Positions 19,701-27,071 of a stretch of 64,000 bases of DNA are shown here, piece by piece. The notes beneath the pieces were generated by a model. It was not told where the DNA came from, did not search any database, and saw only the letters and a list, made by a program, of their open reading frames with translations. The DNA is from JAJRRL01 sp047404195 (lineage in GTDB: Bacteria; Pseudomonadota; Gammaproteobacteria; JAJRRL01), in contig JBDOIU010000008.1 in NCBI GenBank assembly GCA_047404195.1, forward strand, positions 62,001 to 126,000, read 5' to 3'. The number at the start of each line of letters is the position of its first letter. The first letter of the stretch is position 1. The position numbers and the translations under genes were made by a program.

Positions 19701-20664
19701 TGTGCAGAGGCTTCCAAAGTGTCAGGGTGATGATGTGGTCACGCCATCCAAGCTTCCTGTGGCAGCAGCATCCAGTATTGCTGCCCCCATGCCATCTACA
19801 TCAACCGTTCAAGCGAATGCTACGAGAGAGCTTTGTGTCATTCCTCGATCAGGCATTGTATATGATGTAGACAAGGATCATATTGGTGTCGGTTCGTTTG
19901 CACATGTTTATAAAGGTATTTGGAATAATGCACAAGGTGCGCACATTGTTGCAATTAAGGTTTTAAAGGCTCAAGGCGTTAGTCAGGATGCGCTCTCAGA
20001 ATTAAAGTCTGAAGGTGAGCTCATCTCACGTTTGAATCATCCCAATATAATGAGCATTCATGGGGTTTGCTTGCAACAAGGCTATTATAGTCTCGTTATG
20101 GAATATATGCCTGATCGATCTCTGTATGGTGTGTTACACAATCAATCCATCGCCATTTCCTGGGCACAACGATATCAAATCAGCAAGGGAATCACAGCTG
20201 GTGTGGCATTTTTACATGATTATCATGTGCTACATCGTGACCTGAAGAGTTTAAACGTTTTAATGCGAGGTTTAGAACCTAAAATCAGTGATTTCGGTTT
20301 AGCGAAAATCAAATCAGAGACAATGACACTCACAAAGGCCACGGGTGGTATGACTGGCACATTGGCATGGATGGCTCCTGAGTTAATGATGAGCCCAGAT
20401 GCAAGTTACGTTAAGTCATGTGATATTTACAGCTTAGGTATATTGCTTTTTGAAATTGCTTCACGCGAAGACCCGTGGAAAGATGCAGCAGTCTCATCGC
20501 TCATTATTGCATGGGTAATTCAAGGTTTGCGACCACAAATACCGGCTGATACCCCCACAGATTTTGCCAAGTTAATCTCATCATGTTGGGCGCAAGATCC
20601 GAAAGACCGGCCTACCGCTAGTGTAGTCAATTCTGCAGCCGCCAGTCTCTCTTGTTCAATGTGA
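10657..20664 (+). CDS. Giant alpha-solenoid protein with C-terminal TKL-type protein kinase
   Basis: The open frame has 3,335 codons. Roughly residues 60-2880 look like a continuous alpha-solenoid of HEAT/ARM character: leucine-rich helical pairs with no membrane segments. A Ser/Thr/Ala-rich linker of about 180 residues follows (19310-19840). The C-terminal 270 residues are a eukaryotic-type kinase with all key parts: glycine loop GVGSFAHVYKG, beta-3 Lys3101 in VAIKVL, HRDLKSLNVL with catalytic Asp3195, DFG at 3212-3214, APE at 3240-3242 within GTLAWMAPEL. HRDLKSxN and GTxxWMAPE are typical of the tyrosine-kinase-like (RAF/MLK) group, so it is probably an active Ser/Thr kinase. A paralogue lies at 48579-55421. 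True translation likely begins at 10491 (see the C8 tract). A host-directed signalling role is inference; the target is unknown. Confidence 0.85.
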   Translation: MRGLYPPRIRSRHWGMHLIRHILGSVSRSDSMCFIKKLVDSKNYSKLMAKIIKDNGFISFAVKLLLQDYYVADFGKERRGRIREISQEEKDLKRIQSKKYAIRILRNSLALPENTQEVVETLRVCYSGGRPKEYITCVFAAMLRTEGCGVYDREFYAELFSLYTVLPTLEEEFIPSVDLTWDIDILLDYAFESEDHNISAAAIERIKSIAVSSETQKCDLITRGIIHCIIDLMQKQIAMPSTSGLKYAHKISCIGLIYALVDKNDWILSLFVSHGVLELLVKYISEDFPRKLSSYNEADHILDDMLYLRLIKRFLTMTTLNSVSVGLESFMRFIHKSLSWLVFTHLLPIMMSYLRELTLFIADQLKEPRLQRIIVDNDLCPFSHDQHIQSLRRQYQAPDTRKFMHRDYDDVWVEVYNDWSYFPINYRWSLLVNMYQSESNRDFVRAQLKQPGMKDMLQYSFLLGNNPYGAKCLQIAQEINPDYRLWTKLTVEIAIKGVFANNFFQSNGRDMWRAVLVATQVLTTINQGEPLPAEYEHVLSYIPQGGHHVGASQISTVFLLSIAKDNQKKIKLITLFLSTYAALNTRLLTQILSVYRMPRTFTNRAFTMFPILGLLLCPSVQLMEKYESCGGLDEYSEEKYISLRELVGILLSLVKRQRVEAKRISLSEHFLCSHQITEFYYRLLCLVTRKNQLTEYLLSREEYSSHRLADSIVNELDRLRNGTLWNRAGVQVAWMETLWYANMHWIERFQKLHPHLSDEVMLRDEATEANMTETVDKEVLQIALMMKEKSWTHIQSRRRMRSSPNIEDLITHVNLADNDKSNTEKLCQYFYGININQLSKLVATVEKQSTSDDVPGMFRAPHILFLLTKFLYRFKDEGIWIGGRGSLSKLHRNLKIKKVRSYMLELRGYFETKKIVYCMLDFLRSDAGHLDLLESIVKRSKECLDSLIYHHGVELMIQLTYENRRRESALKSIRCILELCFDKEPEATFREVHSSIQKLFHSSERLSPQDLKVIHPYFSGLFTRYYCRKRGYHDGDFKVRSVIDEYMRHLVQFLIDNDDEQRIGLEMFLQLLQIETSDSTEVEDIIHAVKFMWSQISLKAPNNNILCGLKLVRDNDVRNRKSGQCNSSLFRIILFVAFFKKDVHRVELAVSQGVVEEMMKIFHLLYNKQKENRKRDKRLAYLNPFICGSFVDLILEFLQHSAHARSVFIASGALDVAIEGWVFSKNDPSLFGNMPKLLLTLFDSFSEYIQDNMDSFLSTSVGYLSHACEGFQLSTLQLLNRLLDTIDPSLYDQVCSTLMYPVLFRVYDLNLSAQLRAAELLCRFVDTPSLEICLGSKKALSLIKGAIEYHTLIKSVTGLRAVRSAPEKLAQLEAIASTSIGKLDATTVQAHDESLSQYFNEQYLQRKYPGAQNLAVFFKPESDTVMHETQLADYFMQRYDTMRKLISVTPRLCAAESKHLRLVAVKMLLSVYPILESRHSEFVLECLAIILKQDEPMLPSNSHLIKYIAMIANEGGSLHCRKLLSVLTWRISVPTTIHLYEERGGYGEDDWIRKKVYCDDARMMCRGRYKVNLSINYHHSSSKLNLTYILGVLVDALTSSSPESYEELTFDFFKSTLLSWGDVTMDARQNISRISDRLLILLRRKRLSLYAHNAHFHLEFRYNYQDKNKLTYKPCPYSGRSDSYDSYRQYLFTSRFFDICISVACDKPNTSSVQQLFEEHFLCDEIFALELLQRLVKAGMSADDYSKYRITNIDVYIHIIRSGALSLKMFAAKALSKALCISSPDVILSYDLPVKDLLSLVESSPDDLSKQVLSIIHRFLSAKSSEYEEKKQGLFTDFLHAASSIVTTVSHEISVSILRICDFISLSDSAGDQLPGLQAMTLSLPKLWAATPPSIVDKVSQSPVKLYILWLLGSIMLKYDAARSLVGKSQWVVDLLEYISTMSLPDKVSNAFRIQRFLTGFIKNNQHNLSLFQKQRKLLVQLAKIKDDLSPSILSSIIKVERINKDAKKSLGIDLLHQLISMPNYDARIELATLVAENKPLLRQARGFLRRQKSAHKPFVYKPFSVPDFEEISCTVSAYSSSQLAPLAHMLGIWEWFNQTVSLLLKSETISWCMVAKILELSQPFLSTVKWGGHYLTNEAINVIIQACQSIPKPHDSTIESLKKNLCHVLVYFPRSSVYSPSLSEFLLSILKDESAEIQTQQLAHRMILQCAADPSHMQRIIELGGGSILTEGLRSDHAWLEQSMSIYQMKSGQADKKSTGQQVCLYGEFIRVEHLNFLFDLWSGDNKRLAGLAHGSLLAILTHMPSTVVDFCLQFKHWLLCHRLLSSDQDRQRLRAIELIPVLSLSYQYSVYEMIADLSMLIDILVENKPKTATACHRSISHLLNHCDQVQPRRCYLHHTLRKHYSKTVHDSKDASLTFSVANEVYSACVRSFSKRLPRFFLLKSDPAREGVFGVVLQFITTYPDACDYTSGLVKFLIDFECKADTSILKPIVSKMSSELRQCYLKYCLNADKAQAVFQTLLTTFSNQDKLDIINHAECEDNASLNYLLSSIKNPSMENCLSVLNHHCLLVKQWFVKSLVHENFYSDAYDLFRKTCPYQLLLEFLEVGDSALQVNTMKVILEFYRTRHASGLVDVGLLRVVANLLPINASYDLDAFNPDEEFARECINILGPDGESIFKISFSHIAIVQHHLLEPLISLYLKYDNLFPSHSKGRLLRLINRVFVDDAVELILQTNMSDLLCACYTAVTNKKRALTLVDIASKFEPVAKQLIQSGLYQFSSDITPTYTHIHTLINTPRFVAGFLIDGCVDLQVWASDLLCQLSFKDEKRHEFMIEHVLNHLIPCLNSQNDQICENAQMIIRCLGHNNPDYKRQLKAQIRLHRQSVDESTKPSLLSGLTSSVRSGAASLLGSTQSKSSLSTKVSDCSLPSGATSSIKQSLSEPISADVVSKAASTRSEKNSTGSSMAPRGVSTASLITQPMSQQLPKQAQRDVTSLQSVPAVKRTESHTVTSVDKPVQRLPKCQGDDVVTPSKLPVAAASSIAAPMPSTSTVQANATRELCVIPRSGIVYDVDKDHIGVGSFAHVYKGIWNNAQGAHIVAIKVLKAQGVSQDALSELKSEGELISRLNHPNIMSIHGVCLQQGYYSLVMEYMPDRSLYGVLHNQSIAISWAQRYQISKGITAGVAFLHDYHVLHRDLKSLNVLMRGLEPKISDFGLAKIKSETMTLTKATGGMTGTLAWMAPELMMSPDASYVKSCDIYSLGILLFEIASREDPWKDAAVSSLIIAWVIQGLRPQIPADTPTDFAKLISSCWAQDPKDRPTASVVNSAAASLSCSM
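10671..10678 (+). repeat. C8 homopolymer at the frame switch of the giant kinase gene
   Basis: Eight C residues lie within the overlap of the 5' ORF and the giant frame. A change to seven fuses the two frames. The same site contains CCC-C, a sequence class known to allow +1 ribosomal shifting on proline codons, which would give the same product without mutation. A C8 run stands out in this AT-leaning region. Confidence 0.85.
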
Positions 20665-20692
20665 TGGCAGCATTTATGTTGGTATAAGATAA

Positions 20693-20734
20693 GATGGCTC
20701 CATTGGATTTGTGTAGCCATCATTGGTTATTTTT
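20693..20734 (+). terminator. Possible terminator after the giant kinase gene
   Basis: GATGGCT (20693-20699) and AGCCATC (20715-20721) form a perfect 7-bp stem with a 15-base loop; a T5 run follows 8 bases later. It lies between this gene and the convergent mnmA. The gap before the T run makes it a weak candidate. Confidence 0.4.
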
Positions 20735-20818
20735 CCAAAGCAGGACACCTTTCAGCGTGAGCAATAAACTTACTGCTATTATTCTTGGCTGATATTTGCA
20801 TACGTAACAATGACCTGA

Positions 20819-21895
20819 TCAGTCTTTGATGATACCGCCACCCAGACATTGCGTACCACGATAGAGCACAACCGATTGCCCTGGTGTGATTGCACGCTGT
20901 GCTTCCTCAAATGTGACTTGTGCTTCCGTTTCCGAGAAGACAATCTGGCATGCTTGGTCTGCTTGTCGATAACGTGTTTTCGCCATGCACTGAATATTGC
21001 CGTTGTCGGCATGACTGTCATTGATCCAGTGCAATTGCTCTAAGCGACAAGTCTTCCGCATGAGGAGAGGGTGATCATGCTCTTGTGCAACTGTGACTGT
21101 ATTTGTGGCATTGTCCTTAGCCACAACGTACCACGGTGCTTCGGGTTGGTTTTTCACACCACCAATATTCAAGCCCTTGCGCTGGCCCAAAGTATAAAAT
21201 ATTGCACCATCATGTTTGCCAATTTCATGCCCATCACTTGTTAGGATGACGCCAGGCTTGGACTTTAAGAAGTCTTGTAAAAAGGGTTTGAAGCGACGCT
21301 CGCCAATGAAGCAAATCCCAGTGCTGTCTTTTTTGTTAGCATTGGGTAAGTGGAGTTGCTTTGCGAGTGTGCGCACTGCTGTTTTTTCGTAGTCGCCTAG
21401 GGGAAAGTAAGATTGCGACAATTGTTGCTGATTGAGTGCGTATAGGAAGTAGCTCTGGTCTTTGTGGCCATCGACCCCTTTGTGAAGCTCATATTGTCCG
21501 TCGTTTTCAATGATCCTCGCATAGTGCCCAGTTGCTAAACGACAATCTTTCTGTGCAGTGATGGCTGCAAGGAAGGCATCAAACTTAACATACTTATTAC
21601 ACCAGATATCTGGGTTAGGGGTTCTGCCACGCGCAAACTCATCTAGGCAGGCTGCAAAAACTTTGTCCCAGTAGGTGGCAGATAGATCAAGCACATCTAG
21701 GGCAATGCCTAAGGTATCACACACAGCCTGTGCGTCGCTGAGATCCTCTGAGGCAGTGCAATGAGGGTCGTCTGAGCGCCAATTTTGCATAAAAACAGCA
21801 GACACATCATAGCCTTGCTGCTTGAGCAGTGCCGCGGTCACAGCTGAATCAACGCCGCCAGATAATCCAACAGTAATGGGTTTTATTTTATTCAT
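20819..21895 (-). CDS. mnmA: tRNA-specific 2-thiouridylase MnmA
   Basis: MnmA adds sulfur to U34 of the tRNAs for Lys, Glu and Gln, using ATP and persulfide relayed by the Tus/IscS system. The 358-residue product is close to the E. coli length of 368. The PP-loop SGGVDSAV is at the N-terminus. The two catalytic cysteines are visible in TPNPDIWCNKYVKF and STGICFIGERRF. The start is fixed by the position of the PP-loop; no ribosome site precedes it, and a promoter just upstream places transcription start at or next to the ATG (see that entry). It is divergent from tgt. Confidence 0.96.
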   Translation of the reverse strand: MNKIKPITVGLSGGVDSAVTAALLKQQGYDVSAVFMQNWRSDDPHCTASEDLSDAQAVCDTLGIALDVLDLSATYWDKVFAACLDEFARGRTPNPDIWCNKYVKFDAFLAAITAQKDCRLATGHYARIIENDGQYELHKGVDGHKDQSYFLYALNQQQLSQSYFPLGDYEKTAVRTLAKQLHLPNANKKDSTGICFIGERRFKPFLQDFLKSKPGVILTSDGHEIGKHDGAIFYTLGQRKGLNIGGVKNQPEAPWYVVAKDNATNTVTVAQEHDHPLLMRKTCRLEQLHWINDSHADNGNIQCMAKTRYRQADQACQIVFSETEAQVTFEEAQRAITPGQSVVLYRGTQCLGGGIIKD

Positions 21896-21901
21896 GTGTT
21901 C

Positions 21902-21929
21902 AGTGTAATGCTGTATTAAATTTTGTCAA
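21902..21929 (-). promoter_or_regulatory. Sigma-70-like promoter for mnmA
   Basis: Read on the minus strand: perfect -35 TTGACA (21924-21929), a 16-base spacer and -10 TACACT (21902-21907). Transcription would begin about position 21895, which is the first base of the mnmA start codon, so the mRNA would have almost no leader. Confidence 0.6.
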
Positions 21930-21978
21930 GCACTACCGTGGTGATTGGTATTGCAAAAAATGGTATGCTGGCAGTTTT

Positions 21979-23124
21979 ATGAATGAGGACAAAATATTGC
22001 CTTCACGAATGACTTTCAAAACCTTCGCTACGGATGGGGCCGCCCGCCGTGGGCAGTTACAATTTCCACGTGGTGTCGTCAATACGCCGGCTTTCATGCC
22101 TGTGGGCACATATGGTTCAGTTAAGGCCATGACGCCAGAGGAGGTTGCTAATGACATCGGTGCTGAGATTGTATTGGGGAATACATTTCATTTATACCTC
22201 AGGCCGGGTCCAGATATCATCAAACTGCATAAGGGGCTGCATGGTTTTATGCATTGGGAGAAGCCTATCCTAACCGATTCGGGTGGTTTTCAGGTATTCA
22301 GTCTCCGTGAATTGCGTAAGATGACGGAAGAAGGTGTGAAGTTTCGATCACCGGTTGATGGTGCCTGGATTAACATGACCCCCGAGTCTTCTATCGCCAT
22401 GCAGGAAACGCTGGACTCCGACATTATCATGGCTTTTGATGAGTGCACGCCTTATCCCGCCACACACGCGGAAGCAAAGACGTCTATGCAGCTGAGCATG
22501 CGTTGGGCACAGCGATGCCGAGATGCGCATCAAAAACACGACGGCGCATTATTTGGTATTGTGCAGGGTGGTATGTATGCAGATTTGCGTACCGAGTCTT
22601 TAGAGGCCTTGAAACCCATGGGTTTCGATGGTTTGGCGGTTGGCGGATTGTCGGTCGGTGAGCCCAAACATGAGATGTTGGCAGTTTTGGATGATTTAAT
22701 GCCGCAAATGCCCACAGATATGCCACGCTATTTGATGGGTGTTGGCACGCCTGCTGATTTGGTCGAGGGTGTGCGTCGTGGTGTTGATATGTTCGACTGT
22801 GTTATGCCAACTCGCAACGCGAGAAATGGTCATTTATTTACCTCCAAAGGTGTTGTTAAAATTCGCAATAGCGTGCATAGACACGATACACGGCCTCTGG
22901 ACGAGGATTGTCCATGTACGACCTGTAAGCACTACAGTCGCGCTTATTTACATCATTTGTTTCGCTGTAAAGAGATCTTAGCGTCTCGCTTAAACACGAT
23001 TCATAATCTGACTTACTACCAAAGACTGATGCAGGGTTTGCGCTTGGCGATAGAAGAGGGTAGATTAGAATCTTTCGCCGATGCTTTTTATGAGCAAACG
23101 GGTTATGAACGGGAGTCAACATGA
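21979..23124 (+). CDS. tgt: tRNA-guanine transglycosylase (queuine synthesis)
   Basis: Tgt exchanges guanine 34 for preQ1 in tRNAs with GUN anticodons, the key step of queuosine formation. The 381-residue product has the family layout: LTDSGGFQVFSL with the general-acid/base Asp, GLAVGGLSVGEP, the nucleophile region VDMFDCVMPTRNARNG, and the zinc site CPCTTC followed by HH in the C-terminal part. The start at 21979 gives about 10 residues more than typical; ATG 22009 would match the usual N-terminus but has no ribosome site. queA is not upstream, where it often sits. The stop overlaps the yajC start (ATGA). Confidence 0.96.
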   Translation: MNEDKILPSRMTFKTFATDGAARRGQLQFPRGVVNTPAFMPVGTYGSVKAMTPEEVANDIGAEIVLGNTFHLYLRPGPDIIKLHKGLHGFMHWEKPILTDSGGFQVFSLRELRKMTEEGVKFRSPVDGAWINMTPESSIAMQETLDSDIIMAFDECTPYPATHAEAKTSMQLSMRWAQRCRDAHQKHDGALFGIVQGGMYADLRTESLEALKPMGFDGLAVGGLSVGEPKHEMLAVLDDLMPQMPTDMPRYLMGVGTPADLVEGVRRGVDMFDCVMPTRNARNGHLFTSKGVVKIRNSVHRHDTRPLDEDCPCTTCKHYSRAYLHHLFRCKEILASRLNTIHNLTYYQRLMQGLRLAIEEGRLESFADAFYEQTGYEREST

Positions 23125-23609
23125 AAAAAATAAGTCAAAAAGTAATCAAAGCGTTGTCTATTGTGACAATAGTGACAGGATTATTGTGTGTATTTGGTGC
23201 AGCCAATGCCGATACAGCCTCTCAAGCAGCCATGACGGCAGCGACAACCGCTACCCAGCCAGCACAATCCGGTAATTTACAGCCTTCAGCAGCTTCTGCC
23301 GCCGCCGCTGCTCATATGCATCCCCATGGCAAGAATATGTTGTCTATGCTGTGGATACCACTGTTGTTTGGATTGTTTTACTTTATGTTTATTCGGCCAC
23401 AAAGCAAGCGCGCTAAAGAGCATCGAGATACGGTTGCTGCCATTGGTGTAGGCGATGAAGTTGAAACAATTGCCGGCATCGTCGGTCGTATTGTTCGTTT
23501 ACGAGATGACTTTGTTGTGCTTGCCGTTGCAGACAAAGTAGAGATCACTCTGAAAAAAGCAGCGATCAGTACAGTCTTGCCAAAAGGCACGCTGGATTCT
23601 ATTTCTTAG
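23121..23609 (+). CDS. yajC: Preprotein translocase accessory subunit YajC
   Basis: YajC associates with SecDF in the inner membrane. The family core is residues 70-155: one membrane segment (MLWIPLLFGLFYFMFIRPQ) followed by the cytoplasmic region with VGDEVETIAGIVGRI. At 162 residues it is longer than the usual 110. The extra N-terminus has a hydrophobic stretch ending in ANA, like a signal peptide, then an Ala/Gln/Thr-rich section ending in HMHPHGKN. This layout is seen in some intracellular gammaproteobacteria. It starts inside the tgt stop codon and precedes secD by 32 bases. Confidence 0.94.
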   Translation: MKKISQKVIKALSIVTIVTGLLCVFGAANADTASQAAMTAATTATQPAQSGNLQPSAASAAAAAHMHPHGKNMLSMLWIPLLFGLFYFMFIRPQSKRAKEHRDTVAAIGVGDEVETIAGIVGRIVRLRDDFVVLAVADKVEITLKKAAISTVLPKGTLDSIS

Positions 23610-23641
23610 CGTTCAAACATCATTAGCATGGGGAGAATGGA

Positions 23642-25513
23642 ATGAATAAGTACCCATTATGGCGATATCTTATTATCTGTGCGATGTTGATCTTGGGGGT
23701 GATATATTCGCTGCCGAACCTTTATGGTGAAGATCCCGCAGTACAATTGTCATCTACAGCTGTTCAAGGGGTATTGCCGGCTGACATTGATAAAATTAAG
23801 CAGGCATTGCAAACCGCAGGCATACGCTCTATTGGCGACAGTGGTAATAAGTATACTTATCTCATACGTTTTTCTGACACCTCAGACCAGCTTAAGGCAC
23901 AGGATATTATTTCATCCTTGGTGCGTGATCGTTACAGTGTTGCGCTCAATCTTGCGCCACAAACTCCGGCATGGCTGCGACGTATCGGTGCTGCGCCAAT
24001 GAAGTTAGGCCTGGATTTGAGGGGGGGTATACACTTCTTAATGCACGTTGAGTCTGATGCCAGCCTCAAGACGCGTATCCAATCGGATATGCATGCTATG
24101 CTCAAGCGCTTGCGAGAGCAAAGAATCCGATACAGCGGTTACAACACTGCGCCAACAGCCTTGACGCTGCAATTTAGTGATGAGTCGCAAGCGGATGCTG
24201 CACGATCCTTGTTTATGCAAAACTATCAAGGCTATCAACTGAAGACAGCAAAGTCTGCGGATGGCTTTACCTTGTCAGCAACCTTGTCTCAGCAGACCAC
24301 TCAAGATTTAACACAGCAAGCAATGTCACAAAACATGACAATATTGCGGCGCCGCATTAATCAGCTGGGTGTTGCTGAGCCAGTTGTGCAGCAGCAAGGT
24401 AAGGACTACATCAGCGTTGACTTACCAGGTGTGCAGGATTCAGCAAATGCCAAAAAAGTGATTGGTACAGTAGCGACTATCCGCATGCAGTTGGTTGATG
24501 ACAAGCACAATGCTTTTACAGCAGCACAAACAGGCGTTATTCCGTACGGCAGTAAGTTGTACAAACAAAAAAATGGTCAACCCATTCTGCTGCGAACGGA
24601 AGCCATTCTGAAAGGTACAGCGATCGTTAATGCAAACGCACAATTGTCTTCCGAATCAGGCACACCGACAGTGAGTCTCAGTATCAGTGGCCCAGATGTG
24701 ACATACTTTAACAAAATGACCGGTGAAAATATTGGTCGTGGTATGGCAACAATATACGTTGAAACAAAAACGGATTCGCGTACTGTTAACGGTAAAGTAG
24801 AAAGAACAACCCATCAAGTTGAAAAATTGGTGAGTGTGGCGACCATCAACTCAGCCTTAGGTAACTATTTTCAGATCACTGGCCTACGCTCAATGCAAGA
24901 AGCTGAGAACCTTGCTTTATTTTTGCGTTCGGGTGCTTATTCAACACCGTTGAGTATCGTCTCGCAGCAGGTCATTGGTCCGAGTATGGGTAAAGACAAT
25001 ATCATGAAGGGTGAGCTTTCGACTATCATTGGTTTAGCGCTGGTGATCGTTTTCATGCTTTGTTATTACCGTTTGTTTGGTTTATTTGCAAACCTGGCTT
25101 TGCTGGTGAACGTGGTTTTTATTTTTTCGATATTATCGGTTTTACACGCAACACTGACTCTGCCTGGTATTGCGGGTATCGTTTTGACAATTGGTATGGC
25201 TGTGGATGCTAATGTGCTGATTAACGAACGTATTCGTGAGGAGCTGCGTTCCGGTATGTCAGTGCAGGGGAGTATTCATGCGGGTTATGCACGGGCTTTT
25301 TCTACTATTGTTGATGCAAATGTAACCACATTGATTGTGGCGGTTATTTTATTCGGTATTGGATCTGGACCTGTGCAGAGTTTTGCGGTGACGCTGATCA
25401 TTGGTTTGTTGACGTCAATGTTATCTGCGATTTTCTTCACACGTGCTGTGGTTAACCTTGTTTATGGGCATCGACCAGTTAAACATTTATCAATCGGTAT
25501 TCGCGTCGATTAA
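23642..25513 (+). CDS. secD: Protein translocase subunit SecD
   Basis: SecD, with SecF, uses the proton gradient to pull exported proteins through SecYEG. The 623-residue product is the usual length. An N-terminal membrane anchor precedes the large periplasmic domain; LGLDLRGGIHFLMHV is the D1-type signature, RRRINQLGVAEPVVQQQG is the conserved central motif, and five further membrane segments follow from about residue 450, with GIVLTIGMAVDANVLINERIRE. GGAGAATGG contains the ribosome site and start. secF follows after 12 bases. Confidence 0.97.
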   Translation: MNKYPLWRYLIICAMLILGVIYSLPNLYGEDPAVQLSSTAVQGVLPADIDKIKQALQTAGIRSIGDSGNKYTYLIRFSDTSDQLKAQDIISSLVRDRYSVALNLAPQTPAWLRRIGAAPMKLGLDLRGGIHFLMHVESDASLKTRIQSDMHAMLKRLREQRIRYSGYNTAPTALTLQFSDESQADAARSLFMQNYQGYQLKTAKSADGFTLSATLSQQTTQDLTQQAMSQNMTILRRRINQLGVAEPVVQQQGKDYISVDLPGVQDSANAKKVIGTVATIRMQLVDDKHNAFTAAQTGVIPYGSKLYKQKNGQPILLRTEAILKGTAIVNANAQLSSESGTPTVSLSISGPDVTYFNKMTGENIGRGMATIYVETKTDSRTVNGKVERTTHQVEKLVSVATINSALGNYFQITGLRSMQEAENLALFLRSGAYSTPLSIVSQQVIGPSMGKDNIMKGELSTIIGLALVIVFMLCYYRLFGLFANLALLVNVVFIFSILSVLHATLTLPGIAGIVLTIGMAVDANVLINERIREELRSGMSVQGSIHAGYARAFSTIVDANVTTLIVAVILFGIGSGPVQSFAVTLIIGLLTSMLSAIFFTRAVVNLVYGHRPVKHLSIGIRVD

Positions 25514-25525
25514 AAAGGAGTTGCA

Positions 25526-26431
25526 ATGGAGTTTTTTAAAGTTACTCGTATAGGCTTTATGCGTCACCGCAATTTTGCTGCCTTGTTTTCGATTGTGATT
25601 ATGTTAGCGTCACTGGTTGTGTTGTCAATTAACGGCTTGAATCTTGGCTTGGACTTCACTGGTGGCAGTAAGATTGACGTGAATTATCAGCAAAGTGTTG
25701 ATCCAGGCAACGTGCGCTCTCAACTTGCAGCTGCAGGCTTTGATAAAGTGGTAGTACAGGCTTATGATACGCACCGTCTAGCAATACGCTTGGCCGTTGA
25801 TGGAAAGCAGTCACAAGAAAAGCTCAATCAGTCCGTGTTATCTGCTCTGCCAGGTGCTGTGATCCAACAAAGCACCTTTATAGGGCCGCAGGTAGGTCAT
25901 CAGCTCATGACGAATGGTGTTTTAGCGGTTGTTGTGGCGATGCTTGCAACCATCATCTATATTGCTTTGCGTTTTGAGTATCGTTTTGCGCTCAGTGCAG
26001 CCATTGCTTTGTTGCATGATCCAATATTGGTTTTGGGTATTTTTTCTGCCTTCCATTTGGAGTTTAATCTTATCGTATTGGCTGCCGTACTGACTGTGAT
26101 TGGTTATTCCTTGAATGATACGATTGTTGTATACGATCGTGTACGTGAAAATTTTCGCTTATGCCGTCAGTCAACACCCACAGAGGTCATGGACCGATCA
26201 ATTAATCAAACGCTTTCTCGTACCATCATGACTTCTGGTCTGACCTTGCTTGTTGTAATTGCCTTGCTTATCTTTGGTGGCGAGTACCTATTCGGGTTTG
26301 CTCTGACGCTTGCCATTGGTATCATCATTGGAACATATTCATCTATCTATATTGCTGGCTCATTGGCGATCAGCTTTGGTCTGACCCGGCAAAGCCTGAT
26401 CAGTAGCGTGAAGCGTAAAACGCTTGACTAG
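25526..26431 (+). CDS. secF: Protein translocase subunit SecF
   Basis: SecF is the partner of SecD in the inner-membrane export motor. The 301-residue product matches the family. The first membrane segment is followed by GLNLGLDFTGGSKIDV, and the C-terminal membrane bundle contains YSLNDTIVVYDRVREN, the family signature. AAAGGAG precedes the ATG by 7 bases. Together with tgt, yajC and secD it forms the standard four-gene run. Confidence 0.97.
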   Translation: MEFFKVTRIGFMRHRNFAALFSIVIMLASLVVLSINGLNLGLDFTGGSKIDVNYQQSVDPGNVRSQLAAAGFDKVVVQAYDTHRLAIRLAVDGKQSQEKLNQSVLSALPGAVIQQSTFIGPQVGHQLMTNGVLAVVVAMLATIIYIALRFEYRFALSAAIALLHDPILVLGIFSAFHLEFNLIVLAAVLTVIGYSLNDTIVVYDRVRENFRLCRQSTPTEVMDRSINQTLSRTIMTSGLTLLVVIALLIFGGEYLFGFALTLAIGIIIGTYSSIYIAGSLAISFGLTRQSLISSVKRKTLD

Positions 26432-26559
26432 TCCCTGTCGGGGCGAGCCCAAGTGTATTCTAGGTCGGGATGCTGATCGTGTTTGGGGCTCTTTGTGGCC
26501 TTGATGGTGTTGGTGCCGCATGTTAAGTTAGAAACAAGCTTAGAATACGCGGGGGGCAC

Positions 26560-27057
26560 ATGGTTTCAAAATGGTTCGCGGCATTGTTGACTTTATTTTT
26601 TTCCATGCAAGTCATGGCATTGGCGGTCGTGTTGCATAACGATCATGCCACCTCGCAACTTGCAGTGACGGGTTATGGTGATCTTGCGAGTGGTAAGAAG
26701 CATCTATTTCCTCTAACAACTAATGCGGTAGAAGCCTCATTCAGTGATCATGTTGGCGTTCATCGATTGAGCATATCATCAACACACCTAACGTGTTGCC
26801 AATATCTCGGTTTTCTATCTGTGGGTGACTTTCAAAAGATTGTTTATGATGGCACACCGTATTATTTTTGTTATATCCCGCCTTCCGCTCTGATTCCATT
26901 ATCTATGCCACGGTTTTATGTGCATGTGCGGCCACTGACACAATCTCCGCGTATCATTGTCAGCGGTAAAGGCAATACATGTGGTCACAGCAGCAGCCGA
27001 ATGCCACTCAATGTTGATGGGCAGCTTTCCTGGGATAAAGAATTATGGATTGGATAA
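26560..27057 (+). CDS. Secreted cysteine-containing protein, paralogue A
   Basis: Function unknown. The 165-residue product has a signal peptide (hydrophobic core ALLTLFFSMQ, cleavage near VMALA) and no further membrane segment. The mature part looks beta-rich. Its cysteines (CC at about residues 87-88, C at 107, C at 144) match the pattern in the next protein: CC, then Y-x-C followed by a proline-rich strand, then a late C. This supports a shared disulfide-bonded periplasmic or surface fold. The start has GGGGGG just upstream. A promoter is not clear; an 8-bp inverted repeat (GTATTCTA at 26455 and TAGAATAC at 26541) lies in the leader. It is the first of four closely packed genes. Confidence 0.7.
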   Translation: MVSKWFAALLTLFFSMQVMALAVVLHNDHATSQLAVTGYGDLASGKKHLFPLTTNAVEASFSDHVGVHRLSISSTHLTCCQYLGFLSVGDFQKIVYDGTPYYFCYIPPSALIPLSMPRFYVHVRPLTQSPRIIVSGKGNTCGHSSSRMPLNVDGQLSWDKELWIG

Positions 27058-27071
27058 AAAGGTGCAGCACA

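Noticed and set aside
20650..20664. C-terminal SCSM of the first kinase as a prenylation site
   Set aside because: The Cys is third from the end; it fits neither CaaX nor Rab-type CC/CxC motifs.
22484..22726. Antisense frames within tgt
   Set aside because: They mirror codon periodicity of tgt and lack start signals.
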